Made by a program: the position numbers and the translations under genes. Positions 50,432 through 60,630 of a stretch of DNA of 64,000 nt are shown here, one piece after another. Below the pieces are notes generated by a model. The model saw only the letters and a program-made list of their open reading frames with translations, did no database searches and was not told the origin of the DNA. Every line of letters begins with the position of its first letter. Positions within the stretch are counted from its first letter, which is position 1. Source of the DNA: DATJPR01 sp963843525 (GTDB lineage Bacteria; Bacteroidota; Ignavibacteria; UBA10030; UBA6906); contig CAWJKM010000003.1 of assembly GCA_963843525.1 (NCBI GenBank), forward strand, positions 62,001-126,000, in the 5' to 3' direction.

Positions 50432-52183
50432 TTGTCTTCATTGGTAAAACTTGCTGCGCTCTGTGCACTTATCCTGTTGATCCCTTCCTGTCAACAGCGC
50501 ATCGCCGACACGCCGCTGGGAAACCAGGCGCCCACCACTCACCTGTGGCTCGACCCGGATTCCACCGTGGGGATCGGGGTCAGTAAACAGCATCTCCATT
50601 GGTTCGGCGACGATCCCGACGGATTGGTGCGCGGATACCTGCTGGGGTACATGAAGGTGAATAGCACCATCTCGTCGCCGCCCCAACCGGACACCATCCG
50701 GTACTGGTGGACGACGGCGAACGACACCAGCATTGCGTTTCCCCTCGACACGCTGTTCAGAAGGTATCTGGTCGTGGTGCGGGCAGTGGACGAAAAGTTC
50801 ACCGGACTGCCCCAGGGATCCATCGTCCGGCTTTCCCCGCTTGCGTTCTGGGACAAAAATGGAGACGGGCTGTTCGACGGCGATGATGTATCCCTCCCGA
50901 CGCTTGACCCGTCGATGGATCCAACGGGGGCGGCTCTGACCTTCCCGATTCGCAATACTCCACCGACTGTCACTTTCCTGCAGAATCCGAACGACCCGAC
51001 GGTTACCCTCAGGCAGCCGGACACAACCTTCACGGCTGTCACCTTCGGATGGACCGCCTCGGACCCCGATGGGAACAATACCCTGGTGTCTTACCGGATC
51101 GCCCTGAACGACACGCTGGATCCGTCGCATTGGCTCACCCTTCCACTCCGCGATTCGGTCGTCACACTCGTTGTTCCCCGTCTCCGGAGCGATGCTGCAG
51201 GCCCGACAGTGACGGCCGATGTGTATGCAGGAGCGTTTCTTGGGAGGCAGCTCATCGGAACGCTGCCGAACATGAAGCTCGATGACCTGAACAGGCTCTA
51301 CCTGCAGGTGAAAGATGTTGCGGGCGAATACAGCACGGCGATCACCATGCCGTCAGGAAACGACCATTGGTTTGTGAAGCGACCGCGCGGGAAGCTCCTG
51401 CTCGTGTCGGATTACCTGAATTCCGACCAGGCTCTTGCACTCTCGACCTATTACACCTCGATTCATGCCGTCCCCGGGTTCACCGATCCGGCGTCCATCG
51501 ACATTCTCAATATCGATCTCGGGGTCACGTTGGCGGACAAGAGCGGCGGAAAAACCGGGACTCTCGTTCCGCCCTACGCTGACCCGGCCCTGATCCAGAC
51601 CTTCTTGCTGTATGACTACGTCGTGTGGTACACCGATCAGCAACCAAGCCTCGGAACGGCACAGTTGACGATCTTCCCGTATATCCAGAACGGCGGGAAA
51701 GTACTCTTCTCGACCTCGTTCGTGAATACGATCGACCCGCGCGGTGCGTTGAGAGACTTTGCGCCGATCGATAGCGTGAGCAGTGTCGATCTCGGCACGA
51801 CCCGTCCCACAGTTCCGCCCGCGGTTGCCGGAGATACACGCATCCCGGCGAGTTTTCTTGTCTATGCTGACAGTAGTATCTCGACAGACATCTATCCCCA
51901 GCTCCAGTTTAATAGCACGCCTTCGAACCATATTCTTTTCATGCGCCCGATCTACCGCCGGGCCGACGCGCGGTATCTCTATCACTTGCAGCCGGACACG
52001 CGGAACCGGTATATCGGTGAACCGAACATTGCGGTGATCGACGGACAGAATACCATCATCTTTGTCGGGCTTCCGCTCCACCTGTTGAACAATACGACGA
52101 AGGGAAGCGGATTGGTCTCGTTCTTCTCAAAAGCGCTCTTTGAATTCAAACCGACCCAGCGCATCAACCGGTCGGTGTTTTAG
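50432..52183 (+). CDS. Lipoprotein with fibronectin-like and DUF4350-like segments
   Basis: A 583-residue lipoprotein: LAALCALILLIPSCQQ ends in a lipobox with the cysteine at about 20. The middle has beta domains (HLHWFGDDPDGLVRGYLLGY and FGWTASDPDGNNTLVSYRI) that resemble fibronectin-like repeats. The C-terminal half (KLLLVSDYLNSDQ ... YDYVVWYTDQQPSLGTAQ ... GGKVLFSTSFVNT) resembles a DUF4350/glutamine-amidotransferase-like fold. The start is TTG with GGTGGTG five bases upstream. Same direction as the cargo genes and the TonB receptor, hence probably one unit. No SusD-type repeats, so not a classical SusD. Confidence 0.78.
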   Translation: MSSLVKLAALCALILLIPSCQQRIADTPLGNQAPTTHLWLDPDSTVGIGVSKQHLHWFGDDPDGLVRGYLLGYMKVNSTISSPPQPDTIRYWWTTANDTSIAFPLDTLFRRYLVVVRAVDEKFTGLPQGSIVRLSPLAFWDKNGDGLFDGDDVSLPTLDPSMDPTGAALTFPIRNTPPTVTFLQNPNDPTVTLRQPDTTFTAVTFGWTASDPDGNNTLVSYRIALNDTLDPSHWLTLPLRDSVVTLVVPRLRSDAAGPTVTADVYAGAFLGRQLIGTLPNMKLDDLNRLYLQVKDVAGEYSTAITMPSGNDHWFVKRPRGKLLLVSDYLNSDQALALSTYYTSIHAVPGFTDPASIDILNIDLGVTLADKSGGKTGTLVPPYADPALIQTFLLYDYVVWYTDQQPSLGTAQLTIFPYIQNGGKVLFSTSFVNTIDPRGALRDFAPIDSVSSVDLGTTRPTVPPAVAGDTRIPASFLVYADSSISTDIYPQLQFNSTPSNHILFMRPIYRRADARYLYHLQPDTRNRYIGEPNIAVIDGQNTIIFVGLPLHLLNNTTKGSGLVSFFSKALFEFKPTQRINRSVF

Positions 52184-52202
52184 GACATTTGGCAGGCGTT
52201 GC

Positions 52203-55073
52203 ATGACATCGTTTCTACGTCGACAGGCAGGCATATTCTCCGTTGTCCTCGGAATGTGTGTGGCCTGGTCAAACGCATCTTCTCAATCTACCGGACGGAT
52301 CCAGGGCACCGTGGTAGAGGCGAAAACCGGGGACGGTCTCCCGGGGGCCAACATCACGGTGAAAGGGACGTACTACGGCGCATCGAGCAAAATCGACGGC
52401 AGCTTCGCGATCGATAAGGTGAATCCCGGCACCTACACCATCGAAGTCTCCCTCCTCGGCTACAAACTCGTCCAGTACACCAATGTGAAAGTCACTCCGG
52501 AGAAGGCAACGACGATCGACGCGAAAATGGAGGAAACGGTCCTCACGCTCGGCCAGGACATCGTCGTCGTCGGCGCGAAACCGATGTTCAACATCGAAGA
52601 AACCGCAAGCAGGCGGAACATCGGGCAGCAGGACATCCAGGCCGCTGCACTGGAAAATGTGCAGTCGATCGTCTCCATGCAGCCGGGAGTCGTGATGGCC
52701 GACAACGAGATCCATATCCGTGGCGGCCGTTCCTATGAGAACGCGTATTTGCTGGATGGAATTTCAGTTCAGGATCCCCTTGCAGGTCAGGGATTTGGAC
52801 TGCAGCTCAGTCCGAATTCCATCCAGGAGGTGGAAGTCATTACCGGCGGGTATAACGCCGAATACGGTCAGGCGACATCCGGCATCGTGAATATTACCAC
52901 CCGTGAAGGGAGCGATCGTTATTCGGGGGGGATTGGCTATAAGACCGATCACTTCGGATTCAACACGAATTCACGCTCGAACTGGAATACGGACATCTAT
53001 GACCTCAGCCTCAGCGGACCGGAACCGTTGACGAGTTACGTCCTTCCATCGCTCGGCCTGCAGATCCCCGGGACTGTCACCTTTTTCGGAACGCTGTATG
53101 CGAACCTGAGTGATGGGTACACACGGTGGGTGCAGAATGTCGGCCAGGATAACCGGCCGACGGCCTGGGCAGTGGAGGCGCCCGGCGGATTATTCTCGAG
53201 CATTTTCCACGGCACGCGCTGGGCGCCCCGGCGCAGCAACGATTATTCGTGGTTGACAAAACTGACCTGGAAGCCGGGTCCCACGATGAAGCTGGCCTAC
53301 GCCTATAACCAATCGGTCACGATCGATCAGAATACCCAGGCCATCCAGACGACACTCGAGCATCAGGAACCAAACCCCGGGTATCAGTATCTGTTCCAGT
53401 ACATCCCCGACAGCGCAAACACCTTCACGCAAATCAATATCCAGCATTCGCTCTCGTGGACGCATACGCTGAGCAAACAGACGTTCTACGAGGTCAAGCT
53501 CAGTCAGTACACTGCGCACGTCCGCGGCGATGCGAACGGCAAACCATTCAGCTCCTATCGGGAACCGCAGGACATTACAACGTATCCGATAGAATATTAC
53601 AACCTCGGTCACGACACGGTCGGAGTGATCCCCGGCGACGGTTTCTATGATATCGGCTCTCCGACGGCCTACCGCGATCATTTTCTGACCGAATACACAT
53701 TCAAGGTTGATCTCACAAATTTCTTTACGGAGACGAACAAATTCAAGACCGGGTTGGAAATGCGGTTCCAGGACATGCAGATGGTCGATCTTGTCGATCC
53801 CTGGGTCAAGCCCCTCGGATATGACTACGATATCTACAATGTTCACACTGCACAGGGGGCTCTCTACGCGCAGGACAATATCACGCTCAGCGGGATGCTC
53901 CTCAATTTCGGCCTCCGGTTGGATTACTGGATGCCCGGATCGGAAGTCGACGCCGTGGCGGAGGATACTTCCTCCGCTCTCATCATCTCCCGGGCACTCC
54001 GCCAATCGTATCTGGACCACACGATTTCTCTTTTCGGGCATCGCTTCAAAATGCGGCTGAGTCCCCGCCTCGGCATTTCACACCCCGTCTCGGATAACCA
54101 GACGTTGTTTTTTTCCTACGGCCACTTCTCCAAGTTTCCCCGTCCGCAATTCGTGTATTCAAAATTGGGACGAACCAATGTCCGCTCGACGTTGCCGGTC
54201 GGGAATCCGGATCTCAACCCTGAGACCACCGTCGCCTACGAGCTCGGGCTCCGGAACCAGTTGTCCGGGAACGATGTCCTGACGATCACCGCGTTCTACA
54301 AGGACATCTTCGATTACATCACCGCGCAGACAGTGCAGAGGATTAATACCACGGGAGGGACGCAGTACTACACCACGTATCTCAATTCCGACTATGGCCG
54401 CGTTCGGGGGATTGAAGTCGAATACAAAAAACGGGTCGGCAATTGGCTGCGTGGCGGCGTTTCGGGATCGTATTCCATCGCGACGGGAAAGAGCTCCACC
54501 CCGGATGAAAACCTGGTCCGTCTCCAGCAGGGGCAGCCGGAGAACATCAAGGAGAACTACCTCGATTGGGACCGGCCTCTGCAGCTGTCGCTGAATCTGA
54601 ACTTCTCCGTCGCCCGGAATGAACCGCTCTTCGACATGTGGAACGGCGTCCTGGACAACTGGAATCTGTTTGTGCGGGTCTTCTATGAATCCGGAAGGCG
54701 ATACACACCGCAGATTCTTTCGGGGTATGATCCCTTGACCGGTCGTCCCTTGTACATCAGTGATATCAACAACATCAACGGCTCCATCGGAACACCCTGG
54801 TTCTACATTGATCTGAACCTGGATAAGACGATTGATCTGGGCTTTGCCAGCATTGTGGCGTCGCTGGAGATTCAGAATCTTTTCGACAATCAGAACTCGC
54901 AAATCGTCGATCCCGTGACAGGGCGGGCCTACGAATACGGTGATCCCACGCCGAGCAGCTACAACGATCCTTTGTATCCGCAGCTGACGGGAAGCATTTC
55001 ACCGTTCCCGTACAACCCGGCCCGATACCTCCACCCGAGAACCATTCGAGCCGGGCTCGCGGTCCGATTTTGA
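52203..55073 (+). CDS. TonB-dependent receptor with N-terminal carboxypeptidase-regulatory domain
   Basis: A 956-residue outer-membrane receptor. After a signal peptide comes a CarboxypepD_reg-like domain (GRIQGTVVEAKTGDGLPGAN and GSFAIDKVNPGTYTIEVSLLG), then the plug domain with IHIRGGRSYENAYLLDGISV, EVITGGYNAEYGQATSGIVN, and a 22-strand barrel ending in GLAVRF. The closing phenylalanine is the usual barrel signal. The start at 52203 follows the lipoprotein stop by 19 bases. Its stop overlaps the PorV-like gene. Substrate unknown; it may take up a compound or serve as a surface platform for the cargo proteins. Confidence 0.92.
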   Translation: MTSFLRRQAGIFSVVLGMCVAWSNASSQSTGRIQGTVVEAKTGDGLPGANITVKGTYYGASSKIDGSFAIDKVNPGTYTIEVSLLGYKLVQYTNVKVTPEKATTIDAKMEETVLTLGQDIVVVGAKPMFNIEETASRRNIGQQDIQAAALENVQSIVSMQPGVVMADNEIHIRGGRSYENAYLLDGISVQDPLAGQGFGLQLSPNSIQEVEVITGGYNAEYGQATSGIVNITTREGSDRYSGGIGYKTDHFGFNTNSRSNWNTDIYDLSLSGPEPLTSYVLPSLGLQIPGTVTFFGTLYANLSDGYTRWVQNVGQDNRPTAWAVEAPGGLFSSIFHGTRWAPRRSNDYSWLTKLTWKPGPTMKLAYAYNQSVTIDQNTQAIQTTLEHQEPNPGYQYLFQYIPDSANTFTQINIQHSLSWTHTLSKQTFYEVKLSQYTAHVRGDANGKPFSSYREPQDITTYPIEYYNLGHDTVGVIPGDGFYDIGSPTAYRDHFLTEYTFKVDLTNFFTETNKFKTGLEMRFQDMQMVDLVDPWVKPLGYDYDIYNVHTAQGALYAQDNITLSGMLLNFGLRLDYWMPGSEVDAVAEDTSSALIISRALRQSYLDHTISLFGHRFKMRLSPRLGISHPVSDNQTLFFSYGHFSKFPRPQFVYSKLGRTNVRSTLPVGNPDLNPETTVAYELGLRNQLSGNDVLTITAFYKDIFDYITAQTVQRINTTGGTQYYTTYLNSDYGRVRGIEVEYKKRVGNWLRGGVSGSYSIATGKSSTPDENLVRLQQGQPENIKENYLDWDRPLQLSLNLNFSVARNEPLFDMWNGVLDNWNLFVRVFYESGRRYTPQILSGYDPLTGRPLYISDINNINGSIGTPWFYIDLNLDKTIDLGFASIVASLEIQNLFDNQNSQIVDPVTGRAYEYGDPTPSSYNDPLYPQLTGSISPFPYNPARYLHPRTIRAGLAVRF

Positions 55074-55075
55074 AT

Positions 55076-56110
55076 ATGAACAAGAACTCACGCATGAGCG
55101 TTCGTCACATACTCCTCTCGGCTGTTGCAGGCTTGTTCCTCACGGTTCCTGTGTGCGCGCAGCTCGTCCCGAACCTGGGGGGGCAGCGCGCCGGGATCTC
55201 GGCATTTCAATTCCTGAAAATTGGCGTCGGCGCGCGTGCCGTGGCAATGGGGGAATCATTTGTGGCGGTGGCGAATGATGCGTCCGCCCTATATTGGAAC
55301 CCCGCCGGTCTTGTGCAATTCCCGGACAACGAGCTTCTCGCGTCACACACCGAATATGTCGTCGACATCAAGCACGATTACCTCGGCGCGACGTTTCACC
55401 TGACGTCCAGCGACGCGCTGGGGATTGCATTCTCCTCCCTGCACATGGAGGATATGGAAATCACCACTGAAGCCCAGCCGTTCGGCACGGGGCGGTATTT
55501 TGCATTCGGCGACATCGCACTGGGGTTGACGTATGCCAGAAAAATGACCGATCAGTTCTCATTCGGAGCAACCGTGCGGTACGTAGAGGAAACCCTGGAT
55601 GTGCTGAAAATGCGTTCGGTCATGGTTGATCTTGGGACCTACTACTGGACGGGTCTGGGCTCTGCGCGATTTGCCGTGGTCATCTCGAATTTCGGGTCTG
55701 ATGTCGCCCCCAAGGGGACGGTCACGCAGTTCAACGGGACTCCGGTGAGCTCGTTCCAATCATTTACTCTCCCGACGGTCTTCAAACTCGGCTTTGCGAT
55801 TGACCCGGTTCTCAACGACGAGCAACGCCTGACAACATCAATTCAGCTTACCCATCCGAACGACAACGCGGAGAACCTGCGGCTTGGCGCGGAGTACGGG
55901 TGGCAGAATACCCTCTTCCTGCGCGGCGGGTTGAAGCGCACCATTGGCCAGCGGTTTTTGGGGGCCGACGAGACCTCGGAAGAAAGTTTCACCCTCGGCG
56001 CCGGATTCCGGCTCCAGACGAGCATCACGACGATTGAAGCTGACTACGCATATGCGAACTTCAATGTCCTCGGGTCAGTGCATCGAATATCGGTCACGCT
56101 CACGTATTGA
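55076..56110 (+). CDS. PorV/PorQ-family outer-membrane beta-barrel protein
   Basis: A 344-residue barrel with a signal peptide (ILLSAVAGLFLTVPVCA). ISAFQFLKIGVGARAVAMGE then SFVAVANDASALYWNPAGLV (about 40-79) is the hallmark of the PorV/UPF0164 family, the shuttle that carries T9SS cargo from the translocon to the attachment complex. It ends in a strand with terminal aromatic (HRISVTLTY). Start at the ATG at 55076; a TTG two codons earlier overlaps the receptor stop as TTGA. Being next to T9SS cargo genes suggests a dedicated shuttle, but general PorV homologues are common in this lineage. Confidence 0.88.
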   Translation: MNKNSRMSVRHILLSAVAGLFLTVPVCAQLVPNLGGQRAGISAFQFLKIGVGARAVAMGESFVAVANDASALYWNPAGLVQFPDNELLASHTEYVVDIKHDYLGATFHLTSSDALGIAFSSLHMEDMEITTEAQPFGTGRYFAFGDIALGLTYARKMTDQFSFGATVRYVEETLDVLKMRSVMVDLGTYYWTGLGSARFAVVISNFGSDVAPKGTVTQFNGTPVSSFQSFTLPTVFKLGFAIDPVLNDEQRLTTSIQLTHPNDNAENLRLGAEYGWQNTLFLRGGLKRTIGQRFLGADETSEESFTLGAGFRLQTSITTIEADYAYANFNVLGSVHRISVTLTY

Positions 56111-56158
56111 TGAACCGGATTCCGTGAGGCCACCGGGACCGGGGCTCTTGAATGAACG

Positions 56159-57397
56159 ATGAACGGCATTAGCATGCGGTTGAAAATCAAAATACGCCGA
56201 GTCATTTCGGGCGGAGCGAACCAATCCCTCCTGCTTGTGCGGGCTGCATTTGATGGATTGCTCAGCGCCGTCGGGCCTCGCAATGACTCTGCTGCCTTCT
56301 CTCAACGGCGTGCCCGACGTCTCAACGTTGTTTGCGCTCTCACAGGCGCCGCGATCCTCGCCCTGATGTCGGGGTGCGACCATAAACTGGACCTGGGCAC
56401 TCTGCCGCGGGCGGTGGACGTCACTGTAGACACATCGTACGTGCTTATTGATCCTCCGATCACCGGATTTTCGGGGCCGGAAGACATCATTGTCGGCAAT
56501 GATGAGCTCCTGTACGTGGCCGACACGAAAGCCAACCGCCTGGTGATGCTCAACCGTGCCGGGCAGTTCATGAGTGCCCGTACGCTCCTCCACCCGCGGT
56601 CCGTGTCGCAGGACAGCAGACTCGACCTTCTGGTCGGAGGAGAAATCGTCAGCACGAGCGGCGATACCGTCGGAGCGATTTTCCGTATCCATCTTGTGTC
56701 CGCTACACCCGATTCGGCACACCGGCTTGACATGGCGCCCGTGGATACCGTGTGGCGCGAATCAGCACACCCCAACCGCAGGTTCCCCGGGATCGCCGTG
56801 CTGTCCGACAATACATATCTTGCCGTGCGGAACGGACCCGACAATTCGAGCTTCATCGATCCGGATTCCCGGGTTCTCATTTTCAACAGTCACGATCACT
56901 TCGTCGCGCCGGTCTCCGGTCTCGTGAGTGGCACCGGGACAGGCATTTCGAACATTAATCAGATCACAGGAATTACCGCCTTCCCGAATACGTTTGACTT
57001 TGTTCTCACGCAGTCCGCCCAGGGAACGGCGTACGGCGCTTTGTGGATGACCTACTCGAGCACCGTCGACTTTGTCGGATGGCTGCCGAAATTTGACCCC
57101 GCGAATCCCCTGGACAGGTCGTCGGATTTTGTCCGGCCGTACCGGTATCTTGATCCTGAAGGCGTGGCTATTGATCGCTCCCGAAGGGACATCTTTGTCG
57201 CCGATGCGGATCTCGACAGCGTGATCAAATTCAATAGCAGGGGGGTGTTCAAAAGCGAGTCGTTCGGGCGCACGCTCACCAATGGACGGATGGTGCGCCC
57301 CACAGGGATTGCATTCTACGACACCTATCTCTACGTCCTTGATGGGGATCTGGGCATCGTGTACCGATTCCGCTTATCGACGGACATTCCCCGGTAA
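56159..57397 (+). CDS. NHL-repeat-like lipoprotein
   Basis: A 412-residue protein whose hydrophobic segment NVVCALTGAAILALMSGC ends in a lipobox cysteine at about 73, far from the annotated ATG. A TTG at about codon 34 would give a normal lipoprotein leader, so the true start is uncertain. The rest is made of propeller-type repeats: PEDIIVGNDELLYVADTKAN, LDPEGVAIDRSRRDIFVADA and RPTGIAFYDTYLYVLDGDLG are the clearest. Likely anchored outside and used for binding. Gap to the PorV-like gene is 48 bases. Confidence 0.75.
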   Translation: MNGISMRLKIKIRRVISGGANQSLLLVRAAFDGLLSAVGPRNDSAAFSQRRARRLNVVCALTGAAILALMSGCDHKLDLGTLPRAVDVTVDTSYVLIDPPITGFSGPEDIIVGNDELLYVADTKANRLVMLNRAGQFMSARTLLHPRSVSQDSRLDLLVGGEIVSTSGDTVGAIFRIHLVSATPDSAHRLDMAPVDTVWRESAHPNRRFPGIAVLSDNTYLAVRNGPDNSSFIDPDSRVLIFNSHDHFVAPVSGLVSGTGTGISNINQITGITAFPNTFDFVLTQSAQGTAYGALWMTYSSTVDFVGWLPKFDPANPLDRSSDFVRPYRYLDPEGVAIDRSRRDIFVADADLDSVIKFNSRGVFKSESFGRTLTNGRMVRPTGIAFYDTYLYVLDGDLGIVYRFRLSTDIPR

Positions 57398-57417
57398 TCC
57401 TCCCAACCGCTTCATCA

Positions 57418-57446
57418 TTGCATTTCCTGCCAATGATTGGTAAGAT
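57418..57446 (+). promoter_or_regulatory. Putative promoter of the patatin gene
   Basis: TTGCAT, 17 bases, TAAGAT, about 25 bases before the start. The patatin gene may thus be separate from the surface operon. Confidence 0.5.
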
Positions 57447-57471
57447 TACATGATTTGCCCTGACTCTCACT

Positions 57472-60216
57472 ATGCGCCTGTCCGTCCTGATAGCATTCCT
57501 TTTCCCTTTTATGGGCATGGTTCCGTTTGCCCTCTCGCAACAGGCCCCCTTCCCTCACCCGGGTCCGTCGACCACGATTACTCTCGCATACGACACAGTT
57601 GCAGCCGGACCGTTTGCCTGTCTTGCCGTTCATGAACCCCGCCGGCCGACCATAGCGCTCGTTCTCAGCGGTGGCGGGGCGCGCGGTGCCGCACAGATCG
57701 GCGTTTTCAAGGCTTTCGAACGACATCATATCCCCATCGATTTCATCTCTGCGACAAGTATGGGAGCCATTATCGGCGGACTCTACGCTTCCGGATATTC
57801 GGTGGCAGAGATCGAATCCATTGCCATCCACACCGACTGGAATGAGGTTCTTTCCCTCAAAGACGAGACCCGGCGCCGGGATCTTGTGGTCGATCAAAAG
57901 CTCGCCCGCGATCGCACCTTTATTGCAGTCCGGTTTCAGGGGTTGACTCCTGTGATCCCCTCCGCCGTCTCGAGCGGACAGCCTCTCACCGACTGGCTGA
58001 ATAACGAGACGCTCCAGGCATTATACCATCCGAACCCCGATTTCGATCATTTGAAAATCCCTTTCAGGGCCATCGCGACCGATCTGATCTCCGGCCGGCG
58101 TGTGGTTATCGGCGACGGGTCGCTGGCGGAAGCGATCCGTGCAAGCGCAACGACTCCGCTGTTGTTCGATCCGATTGAACGGGATTCCATGCAGCTCATC
58201 GATGGCGGCATCCTCGCCAATGTGCCTGTCGACGTTGCAAGAGAAAAAGGATACGGATCCGTCATCGCGGTCAACACCACCAGCGGTCTCCGGAAAGCGG
58301 ATGAAATGAAGGCACCGTGGGAGACCGTTGATCAGATCATGAGCATCAGCATGCAGTTGTTGAACTCCCAACAGTTGAAGGACGCGGATGTCGTCATTAC
58401 CCCTGACATCGGCCGTCACCTGACGTTTGACCTTCATGGATTGGATTCGCTCATTGTCCGGGGGGATCAGGCGGCAGAGGAAAAAATGCCTGTGATCAAG
58501 GCGATGCTTGCCGCGAAAGAGGCCCTCCTTGACCGGGATACCGTCCGGTTTCATGCCCCGTTCGCCGTCCATGTCGCGGGTGGTGAGCTCCCCGATAGTG
58601 TGTTCGGGTCAATCGATTTCAAAGATTCTCTGGTGGTGACCGGGACTGATATCCGCCAGGCGCTGCGGCGAATCGATGCAGTAGGGATCTTTGACAGCGT
58701 TGCCGCCGTCATTACTCCCGATTCGACTTTTACCACCATAACGTACAACGTCACTCCTTGTCCAACCGTACGGTCTGTGGAGTTGATAGGGTGCCGTCAG
58801 ATCCCGCGTGATTCCCTCCTGCCGATTGTGCGACCATATCTGGGAAAGATCATCCGGCGCGGAGAGGGTCGCACCTTGTATGAACAGATCCTCCGGAAAT
58901 ACCGTGCCGGCGGGTACTCTCTCGCTCGCATCGACACGATGGTGTTCGACAAGTGGACGGGTGATCTGGTTGTGACCATTAATGAGGGCGCGATAGACAG
59001 AATTGAAGTCCAGGGAGGCGTGCGGACGGAGGATTCGTTCATCTTGAAGGAATTCCAGATGACCCCAGGGGAAGTATTCCGCATCGAAGATGCAAATCGA
59101 GGAGTGTCCAATATTCTCAGTACCACGCTCTTCGAGTACGTGTACCTTGAAGCATCCTCTTCAGGTTACCAGACGACGTTGACGATCCGTCTGCGGGAGC
59201 GGCCCAGCCAGCTTGTGCGATTGGGTGTCCGGGCGGACAATGAACGTCATCTTCAGGGGCTGGTGGACATCCGTGACGACAACTTCCATGGATCCGGAGT
59301 AGAGTTGGGTCTGACCTTTGCCGGCGGTGACAGAAATACCGATGCAACCCTGGAATACAAGATACCCCGGCTTTTCGGCGAGTACTTCACGTTCAGTGCA
59401 AATGTCTTTTACCGAACCTACGATTCCTATCTCTTTGCGGACGGGGTCGTGACAAGACCAAACTGGTGGGAACGAGTGCAGGTGGGTGAATATCGTGACA
59501 TTCGTTACGGCGCCTCGGTGGGGTTCAGCGGGCAATTCGAACGCCTGGGGAACATGAATGTTGACCTCATTGTCCAGAACATCCGACTGAAGAATCTCGA
59601 GAACGCGTCAAACATCGAAGAGCGTTACCGTCTTGTGATGATTCGCGCCGGGACGGTTGTCGACTCAAAGGACGCGTATCCTTTTGCCACGAAGGGCGTC
59701 GCTCTTGATCTCTCGTACGAATTCGCAGTCCAGGGGCTCGGGAGCGAAATCGGTTACAATTCCATGCAGCTCATGTATGAATGGTACACGACATGGAGCG
59801 AGCGTCACACGATTCATCCGCGGTTCACGATGGACTTCGCGGACAAAACGTTGCCGTTGAGTCAGCAATTTCGCCTCGGCGGGCTGGACAATTTTTTCGG
59901 TGTGCGTGAAGATGACCGGCGGGGCAGGCAATTGATCCTGTTCAATCTCGAATACCGCTACTTTCTGCCGGTCCGGATGCTTTTCGACACGTATTTCCTC
60001 GTCCGTTATGACCTCGGACAGATCTCCGCGTTGCCTGAAGAAATCAAATTCTCAGCGCTCCGCCACGGGGTTGGAGCAGAGCTGGCCTGGAAGACCCCGG
60101 TCGGGCCTGCCGTCATCGGTGTGGGGAAGAGTTTTTACCTGGGCAAGGACCTTCCACAGAACCCGATACAACAAGGGCCGCTCGTGTGGTACTTTCTCAT
60201 CGGGTATCAGTTGTAG
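57472..60216 (+). CDS. Patatin-like phospholipase fused to a surface-antigen beta-barrel
   Basis: A 914-residue exported protein. After a signal peptide, the patatin domain has the oxyanion loop LVLSGGGARGAAQIG (about 64-78), the nucleophile serine 96 in SATSMGAIIGG, and the partner aspartate in LIDGGILANVPV (about 245). The nucleophile elbow reads A-T-S-M-G rather than G-T-S-M-G. A POTRA-like region (about 470-560) precedes a BamA/D15-type barrel (SGVELGLTFAGGDRN to GYQL). The layout matches type Vd autotransporters such as PlpD and the RssA-Omp85 group. It probably hydrolyses lipids at the cell surface. No ribosome site; own promoter. Confidence 0.9.
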   Translation: MRLSVLIAFLFPFMGMVPFALSQQAPFPHPGPSTTITLAYDTVAAGPFACLAVHEPRRPTIALVLSGGGARGAAQIGVFKAFERHHIPIDFISATSMGAIIGGLYASGYSVAEIESIAIHTDWNEVLSLKDETRRRDLVVDQKLARDRTFIAVRFQGLTPVIPSAVSSGQPLTDWLNNETLQALYHPNPDFDHLKIPFRAIATDLISGRRVVIGDGSLAEAIRASATTPLLFDPIERDSMQLIDGGILANVPVDVAREKGYGSVIAVNTTSGLRKADEMKAPWETVDQIMSISMQLLNSQQLKDADVVITPDIGRHLTFDLHGLDSLIVRGDQAAEEKMPVIKAMLAAKEALLDRDTVRFHAPFAVHVAGGELPDSVFGSIDFKDSLVVTGTDIRQALRRIDAVGIFDSVAAVITPDSTFTTITYNVTPCPTVRSVELIGCRQIPRDSLLPIVRPYLGKIIRRGEGRTLYEQILRKYRAGGYSLARIDTMVFDKWTGDLVVTINEGAIDRIEVQGGVRTEDSFILKEFQMTPGEVFRIEDANRGVSNILSTTLFEYVYLEASSSGYQTTLTIRLRERPSQLVRLGVRADNERHLQGLVDIRDDNFHGSGVELGLTFAGGDRNTDATLEYKIPRLFGEYFTFSANVFYRTYDSYLFADGVVTRPNWWERVQVGEYRDIRYGASVGFSGQFERLGNMNVDLIVQNIRLKNLENASNIEERYRLVMIRAGTVVDSKDAYPFATKGVALDLSYEFAVQGLGSEIGYNSMQLMYEWYTTWSERHTIHPRFTMDFADKTLPLSQQFRLGGLDNFFGVREDDRRGRQLILFNLEYRYFLPVRMLFDTYFLVRYDLGQISALPEEIKFSALRHGVGAELAWKTPVGPAVIGVGKSFYLGKDLPQNPIQQGPLVWYFLIGYQL

Positions 60217-60275
60217 GATCCGAAATCACACGGTCAAATTTCGTATATTATGCGATACCTCATCAGGAATAGTGT

Positions 60276-60539
60276 ATGACCACGAAAGCACCATCAAAAG
60301 TCCGTCCCACAAATGCGTCAGCACCGGAAGCCATAGCGTACTCCGCGGTCGAAGGGATCCCCACCGTCGAACCGCATGATCGTGACCGCCTCGGATACAG
60401 CGTGTGGATGTGGCTTACCACACGACGGGATTCGCTCGAGCAGGCTGTTCGAAGTGCGAATGTCCGTTTAACCATCAGCCACGAGGAAGCGATGAAAATC
60501 ATCGAGGAACGGCTCCGGCAAAGCGGAGTCTCACTCTAA
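60276..60539 (+). CDS. Small protein of unknown function
   Basis: An 87-residue protein. The first 30 residues are alanine/proline-rich and probably flexible; the rest (DRLGYSVWMWLTTRRDSLEQ then AVRSANVRLTISHEEAMKII) is a likely helical domain. AGGA lies eight bases before the ATG. No family recognised. It sits between the patatin gene and the SDR gene on the same strand. Confidence 0.6.
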   Translation: MTTKAPSKVRPTNASAPEAIAYSAVEGIPTVEPHDRDRLGYSVWMWLTTRRDSLEQAVRSANVRLTISHEEAMKIIEERLRQSGVSL

Positions 60540-60630
60540 CCGCGCCCAACGCAACGGTCCTCCTCGAGGGGAGAGGCGATGGTACGCGTGGGCGTGACGC
60601 GGAATGGTCGTGTGATGTGAAAGGATAGGC

